Shown in pieces: positions 1 to 8,406 of a stretch of DNA of 64,000 bases (the stretch's first letter is position 1; every line of letters starts with the position of its first letter). The stretch covers positions 77,145-141,144 of the forward strand of contig JBBQFI010000010.1 of assembly GCA_038321775.1 (NCBI GenBank), written 5' to 3'. A model generated the notes under the pieces. That model searched no databases. It was given only the letters and a program-made list of their open reading frames with translations, and was not told the DNA's origin. The position numbers were made by a program, and so were the translations under genes. Origin of the DNA: JBBQFI01 sp038321775. GTDB lineage: Bacteria > Verrucomicrobiota > Verrucomicrobiia > Chthoniobacterales > UBA10450.

Positions 1-2
1 TT

Positions 3-2711
3 TCCGGCATGGCACGCCAGTTTATCGCAGGAAAAGATTCTGCCGATGTCATGAAGACGTTGCGCAAGCGTCGCAAGGAACGCATCGGTTTCACCGTCGA
101 TTTGTTAGGCGAAGCAGTTGTCAGCGAAAAAGAAGCAGACGAGTACGCGGCGCGTTGTTTCGAATTGCTCGAAGGTCTCGCGCAACAAACGCGCGGCTGG
201 ACCGATCCGCTCGGCGTTGATGCGGAACTCTTTCCTGTCGTCAACCTGTCGGTAAAAATTTCAGCGCTCTATTCGCAAATGAATCCCGCCGATCCGGCGG
301 ACGCGATCGCGCATCTCGCGCCGAAGTTACGGCCAATCCTCCGCCGCGCTCGCGAGCTCGGTGCATTCATCAATTTCGACATGGAGAGTTACGCGCATAA
401 AAATACGACGCTCGAACTTTTCAAAACACTTTTCACTGAAAGCGAATTCCGTGATTGGCCGCATGCCGGTATCGTCGTCCAAGCGTACCTGCGCGATTCC
501 GGTCGTGATTTGCGCGACCTAATTTCATGGGGTCGCGAACGCGGCACTCGATTCACGGTGCGTTTGGTCAAAGGCGCCTACTGGGATTACGAAAAAATTA
601 AAGGGCGCCAAAACGGGTGGCCGATTCCTGTTTTCCTGCAAAAACCGCAGAGCGATGCAAATTTCGAAATGCTCACGCGGATTCTTCTGGAAAACGAATC
701 CATCGTCACCGCCGCCTTCGGCTCACACAACGTCCGCAGCATCGCACATGCACAAGCCATGGCCGAACAGCTCGGGATTGATCGCAGTCGTTTCGAATTT
801 CAATTGCTCTACGGTATGGCGGGACCGATCAAGCGCGCGCTCGTCGATATGGGTTATCGGGTACGCGAATACTGTCCCGTCGGTGAATTGCTCCCCGGCA
901 TGTCGTATCTCGTTAGGCGACTGCTCGAGAACACATCCAACGAAGGTTTTTTGCGCGCGAAATTTTCCGATAACGTTTCTGCCGTGGAACTGCTGCGCGA
1001 CCCGAATGAACTCGTTAGGCAAAACGGCGCGGTCGCTCCGACTGAATCTGTTTCAAAACGACAATCGACCAATGGTGCGACCCGTGACACTCCGCCGGGC
1101 GACACTTATGAGAATGCGCCTCTGGCGAATTTCGTTTACAAACAAAGCCAGGATGCCATGCGCGCGGCGCTTCAGGATGTGCGCGGCAAACTTGGAAAAA
1201 AATACCCGCTCGTCATCGACGGCGAAAAGATTTGGACGAGCGATACGACCGCTTCGATCAATCCGACTAAACCATCGCAAGTCGTCGGGGACGTAGCTGC
1301 GGCCGGGATTCCGGAAGCGGAACGCGCCGTCGCCGCTGCGCGTAAAGCATTCGATAAATGGAGCCGAACTCCGTCTGAAGAGCGCGCACAACTTTTGGAG
1401 CGCGTCGCCGCGATCATGCAGCGACGGCGTTACGAGCTTTCCGCGATCGAAGTGTTCGAAGTCGGCAAACCGTGGGCGGAAGCGGATGGCGACATTCGCG
1501 AAGCGATGGACTTCTGCCTCTTCTACGCGCAACAGATGCGTTTGATCGGCCGCCCGCGTTTAACGCAGCACGTTCTCGGCGAAGAGAGTTACCAACATTA
1601 CTGGCCGCGCGGCGTCGCGCTCATCATCGCGCCATGGAATTTCCCGATGGCGATTTTGTGCGGAATGGTTACCGCTGCGCTCGTCACCGGCAACACCGTT
1701 ATCATGAAACCGGCAGAGCAAGCGGCCGTTTGCGGCGCGATGCTCATGGAAATGTTTGAGGAAGCGGGCGTGCCGCGTGGCGTTGTAAATTTTCTTCCCG
1801 GCCACGGCTCGGTCATTGGCGCGCACCTGGTCGATCACAAAGAGATCGACGTGATTGCTTTCACTGGCTCGCGAGAGGTGGGGCTGAGGATTTGGGAGTC
1901 GGCAGGGAAAACGCGGGAAGGTCAGCGCGAATTGAAACGCGTTGTTTGCGAGATGGGCGGTAAGAATGCCGTTATCGTCGATTCCGATGCGGATCTCGAC
2001 GAAACAATCGTCGACTCGATTTATTCCGCCTTCGGTTACCAGGGGCAAAAATGTTCCGCGCTCTCGCGCTTGATCGTCCTCGACGAGAATTACGATCGCG
2101 TGATGGAACGTTTGCTTTCTGCAGCCGGCAGTCTTCGCGTGGGAAATCCGGAAGAGCCTGGCATTACGGTCGGACCCGTGATCGACGAAACCGCGTATCG
2201 GCGCATGATGCAAACGATCGAAGCGGGAAAATCGGAAGCGACCTTGGCATTTCAGGCGACACATATTCCAGCTGAAGGGTTTTTTGTTCCGCCGACAATT
2301 TTCACGGACGTGAAGCCGGACAAGAAATTGGCGTGCGAAGAAATTTTCGGGCCGGTGCTCAGTGTGATTAGAGTGCGCGATCTCGACGAAGCAATCGAAG
2401 TAGCGAACAAAACAGACTACGCACTCACCGGTGGATTTTTCTCACGCAGCCCTGCAAACATCGAGCGCGTGAAAGCCCAACTTGTTGCCGGCAACGTTTA
2501 CATCAATCGCTCCTGCACCGGCGCGGTCGTCGGGCGACATCCATTCGGCGGATTCAAAATGAGCGGCGGCGGAACGAAGGCGGGCGGTGGCGATTACCTT
2601 TTGAACTTTGTCGTGCCGCGTGTCGTGACCGAAAATATCATGCGCCACGGCTTCGCCCCGGACGAGACACCTCAGCATCGCGACGAATTTCTCTGGCCGC
2701 CAAAACGCTGA
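3..2711 (+). CDS. putA: Bifunctional proline dehydrogenase / L-glutamate gamma-semialdehyde dehydrogenase (5' truncated by window)
   Basis: Oxidises proline to glutamate in two steps, using FAD and then NAD. The first ~330 visible residues are the proline dehydrogenase barrel (LVKGAYWDYE near residue 185, FQLLYGMA near 263). The rest is an aldehyde dehydrogenase: PWNFPMAIL near 543, FTGSREVG near 617, EMGGKNAVIV near 647, catalytic Cys in GQKCSALSR near 680, and EEIFGPVLSV near 777. The frame is open to the window edge. MARQFIAG, at the first ATG, is normally internal in this family, so the true start is probably outside the window. Two exact copies of the repeated 9-mer (910, 1012) are translated as Val-Arg. 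No PutA DNA-binding or C-terminal regulatory domain is visible. The family call is firm; only the start is unknown. Confidence 0.95.
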   Translation, partial: SGMARQFIAGKDSADVMKTLRKRRKERIGFTVDLLGEAVVSEKEADEYAARCFELLEGLAQQTRGWTDPLGVDAELFPVVNLSVKISALYSQMNPADPADAIAHLAPKLRPILRRARELGAFINFDMESYAHKNTTLELFKTLFTESEFRDWPHAGIVVQAYLRDSGRDLRDLISWGRERGTRFTVRLVKGAYWDYEKIKGRQNGWPIPVFLQKPQSDANFEMLTRILLENESIVTAAFGSHNVRSIAHAQAMAEQLGIDRSRFEFQLLYGMAGPIKRALVDMGYRVREYCPVGELLPGMSYLVRRLLENTSNEGFLRAKFSDNVSAVELLRDPNELVRQNGAVAPTESVSKRQSTNGATRDTPPGDTYENAPLANFVYKQSQDAMRAALQDVRGKLGKKYPLVIDGEKIWTSDTTASINPTKPSQVVGDVAAAGIPEAERAVAAARKAFDKWSRTPSEERAQLLERVAAIMQRRRYELSAIEVFEVGKPWAEADGDIREAMDFCLFYAQQMRLIGRPRLTQHVLGEESYQHYWPRGVALIIAPWNFPMAILCGMVTAALVTGNTVIMKPAEQAAVCGAMLMEMFEEAGVPRGVVNFLPGHGSVIGAHLVDHKEIDVIAFTGSREVGLRIWESAGKTREGQRELKRVVCEMGGKNAVIVDSDADLDETIVDSIYSAFGYQGQKCSALSRLIVLDENYDRVMERLLSAAGSLRVGNPEEPGITVGPVIDETAYRRMMQTIEAGKSEATLAFQATHIPAEGFFVPPTIFTDVKPDKKLACEEIFGPVLSVIRVRDLDEAIEVANKTDYALTGGFFSRSPANIERVKAQLVAGNVYINRSCTGAVVGRHPFGGFKMSGGGTKAGGGDYLLNFVVPRVVTENIMRHGFAPDETPQHRDEFLWPPKR

Positions 2712-2762
2712 TTTACAGCGTAGTTGATTTGGAATTCGCCCGTCTTTGCACCATCATGCGCG

Positions 2763-3461
2763 ATGCTTTACATCGTCGCGACCCCGATCGGGAATCTCGA
2801 TGACATCACGTTGCGTGCGCTCGAGGTACTGAAGTCGGTAGATGTGATCGCGGCGGAGGACACGCGGCATTCCGGCAATCTGCTGAAGCATTTCGAGATT
2901 CGAAAGCCGCTCGTTAGTTATCACGCGCACAACGAAGCGATGCGCACGGCGGAATTGGTTGAACGCATCGCGACCGGCGAAACCGTTGCGCTAATCACGG
3001 ACGCGGGCATGCCGGGACTCTCCGATCCGGGAAGGCGCCTTTTGCGGGCGTGTATCGCGCGTGCCCTTCCCTACACAATTATTCCGGGTCCTTCCGCAAT
3101 TGTCACTGCGCTCGTCGGGTCCGGTTTCGCGCTGGAGCGGTTTTCATTTCACGGATTTCTGCCGGTGAAAAGCGGACAACGCGAACGCGAATTGCGCTTA
3201 GCCATGGAGCGGGAGGAGACCTCTGTTTATTTTGAATCGCCCTACCGCCTAACGAAAACCTTGGCGGTTTGTGCGGAGATAATGCCGAGCCGACAATTAT
3301 GCGTCGCGCGCGAGTTGACGAAAAAATTCGAGGAATTCCGGCGTGGGACCGGCGCCGAATTGCTTTCCCATTACGAATCGAAACCACCAAAAGGCGAGAT
3401 CACGCTGGTAATTAGCGGAAAAGGTTCAGAAGCGCCTTCGAAGCTGTCGGCCATCTCATAA
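2763..3461 (+). CDS. rsmI: 16S rRNA (cytidine(1402)-2'-O)-methyltransferase RsmI
   Basis: SAM-dependent ribose methylation of C1402 in the 16S rRNA decoding centre. The protein of 232 aa starts MLYIVATPIGNLDDI, the hallmark N-terminus. It also shows AAEDTRHSGNLL, SYHAHNE, TDAGMPGLSDPG and a tetrapyrrole-methylase-type fold pattern. An in-frame ATG 39 nt upstream exists, but the residues it adds do not resemble the family, so the ATG at 2763 is preferred. It lies 51 bp after the proline dehydrogenase gene and may be co-transcribed with it. A hairpin at 3531-3561 probably ends the unit. Confidence 0.95.
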   Translation: MLYIVATPIGNLDDITLRALEVLKSVDVIAAEDTRHSGNLLKHFEIRKPLVSYHAHNEAMRTAELVERIATGETVALITDAGMPGLSDPGRRLLRACIARALPYTIIPGPSAIVTALVGSGFALERFSFHGFLPVKSGQRERELRLAMEREETSVYFESPYRLTKTLAVCAEIMPSRQLCVARELTKKFEEFRRGTGAELLSHYESKPPKGEITLVISGKGSEAPSKLSAIS

Positions 3462-3530
3462 AATCGCGCGCTTTTTCTGCCGGTGGTCATCCATTTTTTG
3501 CGTGACTACCTCCCCTCTTTGGCGCCGCAA

Positions 3531-3561
3531 AAAACTTGACGGCTTAAAGCCGTCAAGTTTT
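3531..3561. terminator. Perfect inverted repeat, likely (bidirectional) terminator after rsmI
   Basis: The arms AAAACTTGACGGCTT (3531-3545) and AAGCCGTCAAGTTTT (3547-3561) are perfectly complementary and end in A and T runs on both strands. It sits about 70 bp after the rsmI stop codon and is downstream of convergent genes, which fits a factor-independent terminator usable from either side. Confidence 0.7.
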
Positions 3562-3630
3562 CCGCCAGCGGATTGATCTCGTAAATTCGTAAGATGGCTG
3601 GCTATGTCGCGACTGGGGGGATTGGCATGT

Positions 3631-3705
3631 TATCCCGAGCGCAACGAGGAATCTCGCAAGCTAGCAGATTGTAAGTCGCGAGGTTTTCGCTCCGCTCAGA
3701 ATGAC
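3631..3705. repeat. Dispersed inverted-repeat element (TCATCC-type), copy 1
   Basis: The left arm (TTATCCCGAGCGCAACGAGG, then ATCTCGC) and the right arm (GCGAGG, then TTCGCTCCGCTCAGAATGAC) are imperfect reverse complements. Related elements occur at 22660-22740, 30066-30150 and 57301-57415. They look like a REP/MITE-like non-coding family. Together with the terminator, this is all I see in the 270 bp between rsmI and the PhyH-family gene. Confidence 0.6.
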
Positions 3706-3728
3706 AATGCTATCGACGGAGATGCCGC

Positions 3729-4877
3729 CTAATTCGCAGAATGCTTCGAAGTCTCGACGATGCAGGTGCCCGAATACGGTTTCGGTTTCGACGCGCTCAA
3801 ATCGTGATAGCAAACCGCACCCTCGACAAAGTAATGGTTTACCAGTGCACGCCGCGAGTGCCGTAAATCGCGCCTTGGCGAACCGCCGTGAATCAGGTTC
3901 GCGTGCCAGAACAAAACGTCGCCTTTCTTCGCGTGAAAATATCGCGGCTGCATTTTGTTTTCGGCGAGCACCTCTTGAATGCGCGGCTCGTATTTTTCGT
4001 GATACGACGCGCTTCCACTTTCGCGGTAATCCTCTTCTTTTATTCCAACGTCCCGACTGAAGATGTACGGCAAACGATGACTGCCCGGATAATAAACCAG
4101 CGGTCCCGAATCGGGATGAATGTCCTCGAACGCAATCCAGCACGCGCTCAAGTATCCGATCGGATACGTCGTCATGTGAATTGAATCGGAATGCGGCAAT
4201 TGCTGACTTCCTTTATGCGAAGAGATCGTCTGAAAAGGCGCGGGCACACGCTCCATCAGAACCTCAACCCAGTGAAGCAAGGTGGGGTGCCGAAGAATGC
4301 GACAGAAGCCCGGCACTTTCATATGAACATCCAAAAACCGCCCGGGCCAGGGATCATCCGCGCTCACTCCCTCGGTTTTTAATTCTATGACACCATTTGC
4401 AATGGCGGCTTCATATTCACTCCACACTTCATCGAGCACATCCGGTTCAATCGCGCGTTCGAGAATGATGTAACCTTTTTCGCTCCACAGTCGGCAAAGC
4501 GCTGCTTCCTTTGCAGTGATCAAACCAGCGGCGAGTTTCTCGTCGATGCGCGCACCCGCATCTGGTTGATCGAGCCAGGGAAAGGGACCGGCGTATGGAA
4601 ATTTTTCGAAGCGTGGATTTTCCAACACGTCCGTGCTGATCTCGACCTCGGCAAAACTGTTCGGGGATTCCGACGCAGATTTCGCGTCCGCACCGTTTGC
4701 AGATTGTTGCGCGATCTGCGTTTCCAACAACTGAATGCGATTCACGTTTGCTTGAAGTTTCTCATCAAGCTTGCCGATGTGTTGTCGCAGTTTATCTCGC
4801 TCGCGTTCGACTTGCTCAGCCCGCTTGATCACCTGCCGAAATCCCGGGATGGCGCGCAGAATCGGATGCTTTCTCAT
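3729..4877 (-). CDS. Phytanoyl-CoA dioxygenase (PhyH) family protein
   Basis: Predicted non-haem Fe(II)/2-oxoglutarate-dependent oxygenase of 382 aa; substrate unknown. Residues ~15-65 form a charged, heptad-like coiled coil (VERERDKLRQHIGKLDEKLQ), which is uncommon for the family. The PhyH domain follows. Its iron ligands are visible as the His and Asp of PHSDSIHM (~229) and a distal His in NLIHGGSPRRD (~330). The motif PLVYYPGSHRLPYIF is typical of the double-stranded beta-helix core. It lies 23 bp downstream of a methyltransferase gene on the same strand, so the two probably form an operon. The coiled coil suggests oligomerisation or a role in surface-glycan or lipid modification, which is inference only. 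Confidence 0.8.
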   Translation of the reverse strand: MRKHPILRAIPGFRQVIKRAEQVERERDKLRQHIGKLDEKLQANVNRIQLLETQIAQQSANGADAKSASESPNSFAEVEISTDVLENPRFEKFPYAGPFPWLDQPDAGARIDEKLAAGLITAKEAALCRLWSEKGYIILERAIEPDVLDEVWSEYEAAIANGVIELKTEGVSADDPWPGRFLDVHMKVPGFCRILRHPTLLHWVEVLMERVPAPFQTISSHKGSQQLPHSDSIHMTTYPIGYLSACWIAFEDIHPDSGPLVYYPGSHRLPYIFSRDVGIKEEDYRESGSASYHEKYEPRIQEVLAENKMQPRYFHAKKGDVLFWHANLIHGGSPRRDLRHSRRALVNHYFVEGAVCYHDLSASKPKPYSGTCIVETSKHSAN

Positions 4878-4900
4878 GGTCGAACGCTCAACATTATCAT

Positions 4901-5593
4901 TCAGCTTTGAAAACGCGAGGTCGTCGCGGCGAGCGTGACGGCGGGGCCATGAGGATGGCTGAGGTTGTTCTGCAAAATCCGAATCTCGCCGAATCCATTT
5001 TTCGTCAACGCCTTGGTCAAGGATCCCAGCGTCAACCAGAACGATGTGGAGGATAGGCCGCTGTTCGGGCGCTGCAGATTGCCTTCAACATAATTTCGAC
5101 CCTTCAGATCGCCGTTCTCTGCATCTACTGCGAGATCGTCGCAGTAATGGGTCCACATAAATAAATTCGGCGCAACCCGCGGAATTTGCTCAAGCAATTT
5201 CCAGGGCTCGGGCAAATGATAAAGAAGTCCCGAACAAAAAACCGCATCGAACTTCCCGAATGACGCGAGGTCGATTTTCTCGAGATTCGCTTCGATGAAT
5301 TCAGCCTTTGCGATGTGAAATAATTCCTGCATGAAGCGCGACTTCTCCACATTTATCGCTCGTCCTTCCAACCCAAGCACTCGCGTAACATCCGGCCGCC
5401 GCGCCATGGTGAAAGTGTGGCCACCTTCCAGCGAACCGAGCTCGAGAATGCTACGAACCCGCGGAAATGTTTCAAAAAACTGCCCGACGCGCGGATCGTC
5501 GAGCGCGTGGAAATCACCGCCCGTCAAGACGCCATCGACCACATAGTGCGTGATCCAAGGTTCGCGTTTCGCAAATTCAGCTTTCAGGTCCAC
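4901..5593 (-). CDS. Class I SAM-dependent methyltransferase
   Basis: 230 aa with a Rossmann methyltransferase core: motif I ILELGSLEGGHTFTMA (~residues 50-65), an acidic loop after GLEGRAINVEKSRF, and AVFCSGLLYHLPEPWKLLEQI (~115-135) as motif IV/post-IV. The arrangement resembles the general small-molecule/sugar methyltransferase group; I cannot name the substrate. It is upstream of and co-directional with the PhyH-family oxygenase, so both may modify the same molecule. It is divergent from rplU, with about 95 bp between the starts. Confidence 0.75.
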   Translation of the reverse strand: MDLKAEFAKREPWITHYVVDGVLTGGDFHALDDPRVGQFFETFPRVRSILELGSLEGGHTFTMARRPDVTRVLGLEGRAINVEKSRFMQELFHIAKAEFIEANLEKIDLASFGKFDAVFCSGLLYHLPEPWKLLEQIPRVAPNLFMWTHYCDDLAVDAENGDLKGRNYVEGNLQRPNSGLSSTSFWLTLGSLTKALTKNGFGEIRILQNNLSHPHGPAVTLAATTSRFQS

Positions 5594-5687
5594 GATGCGA
5601 GGCTACTTCATAACGGACCTTTCCGCTTGTCAAAGCGATGTATCTGTGTGAATTTGCGCGGCTTTTCCCCGGAGAAATCTTCCGTTT

Positions 5688-6047
5688 ATGGCGTTCGCAA
5701 TTATCAAAACAGGTGGCCGACAATATCGCGTAGCAGAGGGCGACATTGTGGATGTCGATTTTCTCGATGCCGAACCGGGCAAGGAGGGCATTTTTGCTGA
5801 AGTGCTTTTCCATACCGATGGCAAAAACATGACACACGGGACGCCGCTGATCGAGGGCGCGACGGTTCAAGGCGAAATAGTCGAGCAACGCAAAGACAAG
5901 AAGGTCATCGCCTTTAAATATCGCCGTCGCAAAGGGTATCACCGCACGGTAGGCCACCGAAGAAAATTAACGCGAGTGAAGATTACCGGGATCAGCATCG
6001 GCGGAAAATCTTCCAAGCCGAAAAAAGCAGCAAAATCGGAAGCTTAA
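5688..6047 (+). CDS. rplU: 50S ribosomal protein L21
   Basis: Large-subunit ribosomal protein of 119 aa. The N-terminus AFAIIKTGGRQYRV and the C-terminal block FKYRRRKGYHRTVGHR are diagnostic. A lysine/alanine-rich tail of ~15 residues (SKPKKAAKSEA) makes it slightly longer than the usual ~103 aa. It is followed 3 nt later by rpmA, the standard rplU-rpmA order. A GGAGAAA Shine-Dalgarno-like stretch lies about 10 nt upstream of the ATG. Confidence 0.98.
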   Translation: MAFAIIKTGGRQYRVAEGDIVDVDFLDAEPGKEGIFAEVLFHTDGKNMTHGTPLIEGATVQGEIVEQRKDKKVIAFKYRRRKGYHRTVGHRRKLTRVKITGISIGGKSSKPKKAAKSEA

Positions 6048-6050
6048 TTC

Positions 6051-6308
6051 ATGGCTCATAAAAAAGGACAAGGCAGTGTCAAGAATGGGCGCGACAGCGT
6101 CAGCAAGCGACTTGGAGTGAAAAAATTCGGCAGCGAATTGGTCGTGGCTGGCAACATCATTATCCGCCAGCGCGGAACAAAATTTAAGCCGGGCCGGAAT
6201 GTTGGGCTCGGACGGGATTACACAATTTTCGCTCTTCGCGATGGCAGAGTTCTCTTCGATCGCGCGGGTCGGCGAGTGAATGTCGAACCTGTCGCGGGCT
6301 CGCAATAA
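6051..6308 (+). CDS. rpmA: 50S ribosomal protein L27
   Basis: 85 aa; MAHKKGQGSVKNGRDS at the N-terminus and RQRGTKFKPGRNVGLGRDY in the middle identify L27, whose N-terminal tail reaches the peptidyl-transferase centre. No Firmicutes-type cleavable N-terminal extension is present. It is separated from rplU by three bases and surely co-transcribed. Confidence 0.98.
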   Translation: MAHKKGQGSVKNGRDSVSKRLGVKKFGSELVVAGNIIIRQRGTKFKPGRNVGLGRDYTIFALRDGRVLFDRAGRRVNVEPVAGSQ

Positions 6309-6391
6309 CGAGTCGGACGTCCGCAGGGCGTCAGGGATTCTCGCGCTATCAATTTCTAGATAGGCAAGACCGAACCGTTAGGATATAACCG

Positions 6392-7009
6392 GTGAACCCC
6401 ATGAAATATCACACCTATCTCCTTTTCGGCGCACCGGGTAGCGGCAAAGGCACCCAGGGAAAAACGCTCGGCACGATCCCGCGTTTTTTTCATTGCCCAT
6501 GCGGAGATGTGTTTCGCTCGATCGACACGCGCACGAAAGTAGGCAAGGCGTTTTTGGAATTTTCCAGCAAAGGTCAGCTCGTACCGGACGACGTGACGGT
6601 TGAATTGTGGGAAGAAGCGATCGATGCCGCTGTCGATGCGCACAAGTTTAAGCCCGATATCGATATTCTCGTGCTTGACGGCATTCCGCGGAATGTCAGC
6701 CAGGCGAAAATCATGGACGAAAAGATCGATGTGCAAAAAGTCTTCCATCTTTCCTGCCCGAATCGCGACACACTTTTCGCCCGCTTGAAAAAGCGCGCGC
6801 TGAAAGACAATCGTCTCGATGACGCGAATGAGCAGGTCATCCAGCGCCGGCTCGCCACCTACGAGACGGAATCGAAGCCGGTTCTCGAGTATTACGGAAA
6901 AGATCGCATCACATGTGTTGACGCCACCCAGCCGCCCGCGAAAGTTCTACTCCACATTTTGGAGAGCGTCGCCGACGGCGTGAATGGGCAACATGCAGCA
7001 GCAGTTTGA
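6392..7009 (+). CDS. adk: Adenylate kinase-like nucleoside monophosphate kinase
   Basis: Transfers phosphate between ATP and a nucleoside monophosphate, most likely AMP. The P-loop GAPGSGKGTQ is at ~13-22. An NMP-binding region follows (HCPCGDVFRSI), then DGIPRNVSQA, equivalent to the DGFPR motif. The lid is short (RLKKRALKDNRLDDA), with no four-cysteine zinc lid. The annotated start is a GTG; an ATG at 6401 nine bases on also fits (MKYHTYLLFGAPGSGKG). It overlaps the next, zinc-ribbon gene by 26 bp, implying translational coupling. The short lid and the Cys pair near the NMP site are slightly unusual for bacterial Adk, so UMP/CMP-kinase-like specificity is an alternative. Confidence 0.85.
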   Translation: MNPMKYHTYLLFGAPGSGKGTQGKTLGTIPRFFHCPCGDVFRSIDTRTKVGKAFLEFSSKGQLVPDDVTVELWEEAIDAAVDAHKFKPDIDILVLDGIPRNVSQAKIMDEKIDVQKVFHLSCPNRDTLFARLKKRALKDNRLDDANEQVIQRRLATYETESKPVLEYYGKDRITCVDATQPPAKVLLHILESVADGVNGQHAAAV

Positions 7010-7238
7010 GAATCTAACCGCTTCGAGTCTTTATTGCGATAAGTGCAAAACCGCGATGTCGGTGCGCGAGCGGTTGCTCTTGGTTCTGCCGGACAAGGAA
7101 ATCTACGATTACCTGTGCACGGGCTGCGGTTCTTCGGTGGGCCAACGTGAAATTACTGCGGGAGAAAAATTGATGGCGCAAAGCGCGGCTACGCGGCGGC
7201 CGAGGCGGAAGCGCGCACTGCGTCCATTGCTGCCGTAA
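6984..7238 (+). CDS. Small zinc-ribbon protein of unknown function
   Basis: 84 aa with two CxxC knuckles, LYCDKCKTA (~18-25) and YLCTGCGSS (~44-51), spaced like a zinc ribbon, and a basic C-terminal tail (RRPRRKRALR) that could bind nucleic acid. Its start lies inside the end of the kinase gene in another frame, so the two are probably translated together. I do not recognise a named family. Confidence 0.65.
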   Translation: MGNMQQQFENLTASSLYCDKCKTAMSVRERLLLVLPDKEIYDYLCTGCGSSVGQREITAGEKLMAQSAATRRPRRKRALRPLLP

Positions 7239-7291
7239 TTCGGATCTTCTCCTTAGCGCCGAATTTGTTTTCCATTCGTTCGCTGAAGATA

Positions 7292-7330
7292 ATTCGTGGG
7301 GTCCCTCGCGCGGCGAGGGACCTCACGAAT
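7292..7330. repeat. 18-bp hairpin between the zinc-ribbon gene and fmt
   Basis: The arms at 7292-7309 (ATTCGTGGGGTCCCTCGC) and 7313-7330 (GCGAGGGACCTCACGAAT) pair over 18 bp with a single G-T wobble and a 3-nt GCG loop. It is not followed by a T run. The core GAGGTCCCTCGC resembles the inner part of the dispersed inverted-repeat elements elsewhere in the window, so it may be a relic of that family, an mRNA-stability hairpin or a terminator. Confidence 0.6.
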
Positions 7331-7346
7331 CACTCTCGACGCATCC

Positions 7347-8327
7347 ATGACAGCAACGGGCACACAAACCACTTCCCGGCGAATGCGCATTGTTTTTATC
7401 GGCACGGGCGACATCGGCGTGCCAACGCTGAGAAGTCTTCAGCAATCGCGTGAGCATGAACTCGTCGGCGTCGTTACGCAGCCCGATAAAGTTGCCGGGC
7501 GATCGCAAACGCTGACGGCACCGCCGATCAAAGTGGCATTGAGCGGCAGCACCATTCCGATTCTGCAGCCAGACCGGATCAAAAACGCGGACGCAGTCGA
7601 ACAAATTCGCGATTGGAAACCGGATGTAATCGTTGTCATTGCTTACGGGCAAATTCTGCCGCGCGCCGTGCTCGAACTTCCACGCATTGCATGTCTGAAT
7701 TTGCACGCTTCGCTCTTGCCGCGACATCGCGGTGCCGCGCCCATTCAAGCTGCGATCGCAACCGGCGATCGCGAGACTGGCATTACCGTGATTTACATGG
7801 ATGAAGGCCTTGATACCGGCGACGTTCTTCTGCAATCGCACATCGATATTTTGCCTAACGAGACAGGCGGATCGTTGCACAATCGACTGGCGAAAATCGC
7901 GCCACAGTCCTTAAGCGACGCGCTTCAACAATTGACCAGCGAAAATCCCGCGCGCACGTCGCAAAATTCTGCTCTCGCGACCTACGCTCCGAAACTGGAG
8001 CGGGAAAACGGCCGAATCGATTGGGACGAATCTGTGGATGTGATCGAACGCAAAATTCGTGCGTTCAATCCCTGGCCGGGAGCGTTCACCGAAATTTCAG
8101 CGGAAGCAGCCACTGCCCAGAAGCTAAAGATATTCAGCACGACCGTCATCGATCGAACCAAACAAATTCCGGGTGAGATTTTGAACGGAGGCGAGGGAAA
8201 ATTACTGATCGGGACGCACGATGGCGTGCTGTCGTTGGACGAAGTGCAATTGGAAGGGAAGCGTCGCATGACCGCATCGGAATTTTTGCGCGGATTCCCG
8301 CGCTCCTTTCAGCTCCGACGGTCCTAG
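7347..8327 (+). CDS. fmt: Methionyl-tRNA formyltransferase
   Basis: Formylates initiator Met-tRNA using 10-formyl-tetrahydrofolate. The N-terminal hydrolase-like domain has RIVFIGTGDIGVPTL, VVTQPDK and the folate-site block LNLHASLLPRHRGAAPIQAAI. It also has IYMDEGLDTGDVLLQ. A C-terminal Fmt_C domain with INGRIDW-like NGRIDWDES and IRAFNPWPGAFT follows. The longest frame begins with a GTG buried in the 18-bp hairpin upstream and is rejected. The ATG at 7347 is used here; the ATG at 7383 (MRIVFIGTG) would give the shortest canonical N-terminus. An exact 9-mer copy lies at 7853. Confidence 0.95.
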   Translation: MTATGTQTTSRRMRIVFIGTGDIGVPTLRSLQQSREHELVGVVTQPDKVAGRSQTLTAPPIKVALSGSTIPILQPDRIKNADAVEQIRDWKPDVIVVIAYGQILPRAVLELPRIACLNLHASLLPRHRGAAPIQAAIATGDRETGITVIYMDEGLDTGDVLLQSHIDILPNETGGSLHNRLAKIAPQSLSDALQQLTSENPARTSQNSALATYAPKLERENGRIDWDESVDVIERKIRAFNPWPGAFTEISAEAATAQKLKIFSTTVIDRTKQIPGEILNGGEGKLLIGTHDGVLSLDEVQLEGKRRMTASEFLRGFPRSFQLRRS

Positions 8328-8406
8328 ACGGCAGACCTCGATAATACGCAACATCTCCTCATTTTACTTCCCAACCCACTTGCGTTCTGTTTGATCAAGA
8401 CGCGCC

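Noticed and set aside
3247..3255. The 9-mer as a simple codon-usage effect
   Set aside because: Copies are read in different frames (Leu-Thr, Pro-Asn, Ser-Leu-Gly, Val-Arg) and also occur between genes and in rnpB, so codon preference cannot explain them.
7296..7346. GTG start for fmt upstream of 7347
   Set aside because: It lies inside the stem of the 18-bp hairpin and adds residues not found in the family.
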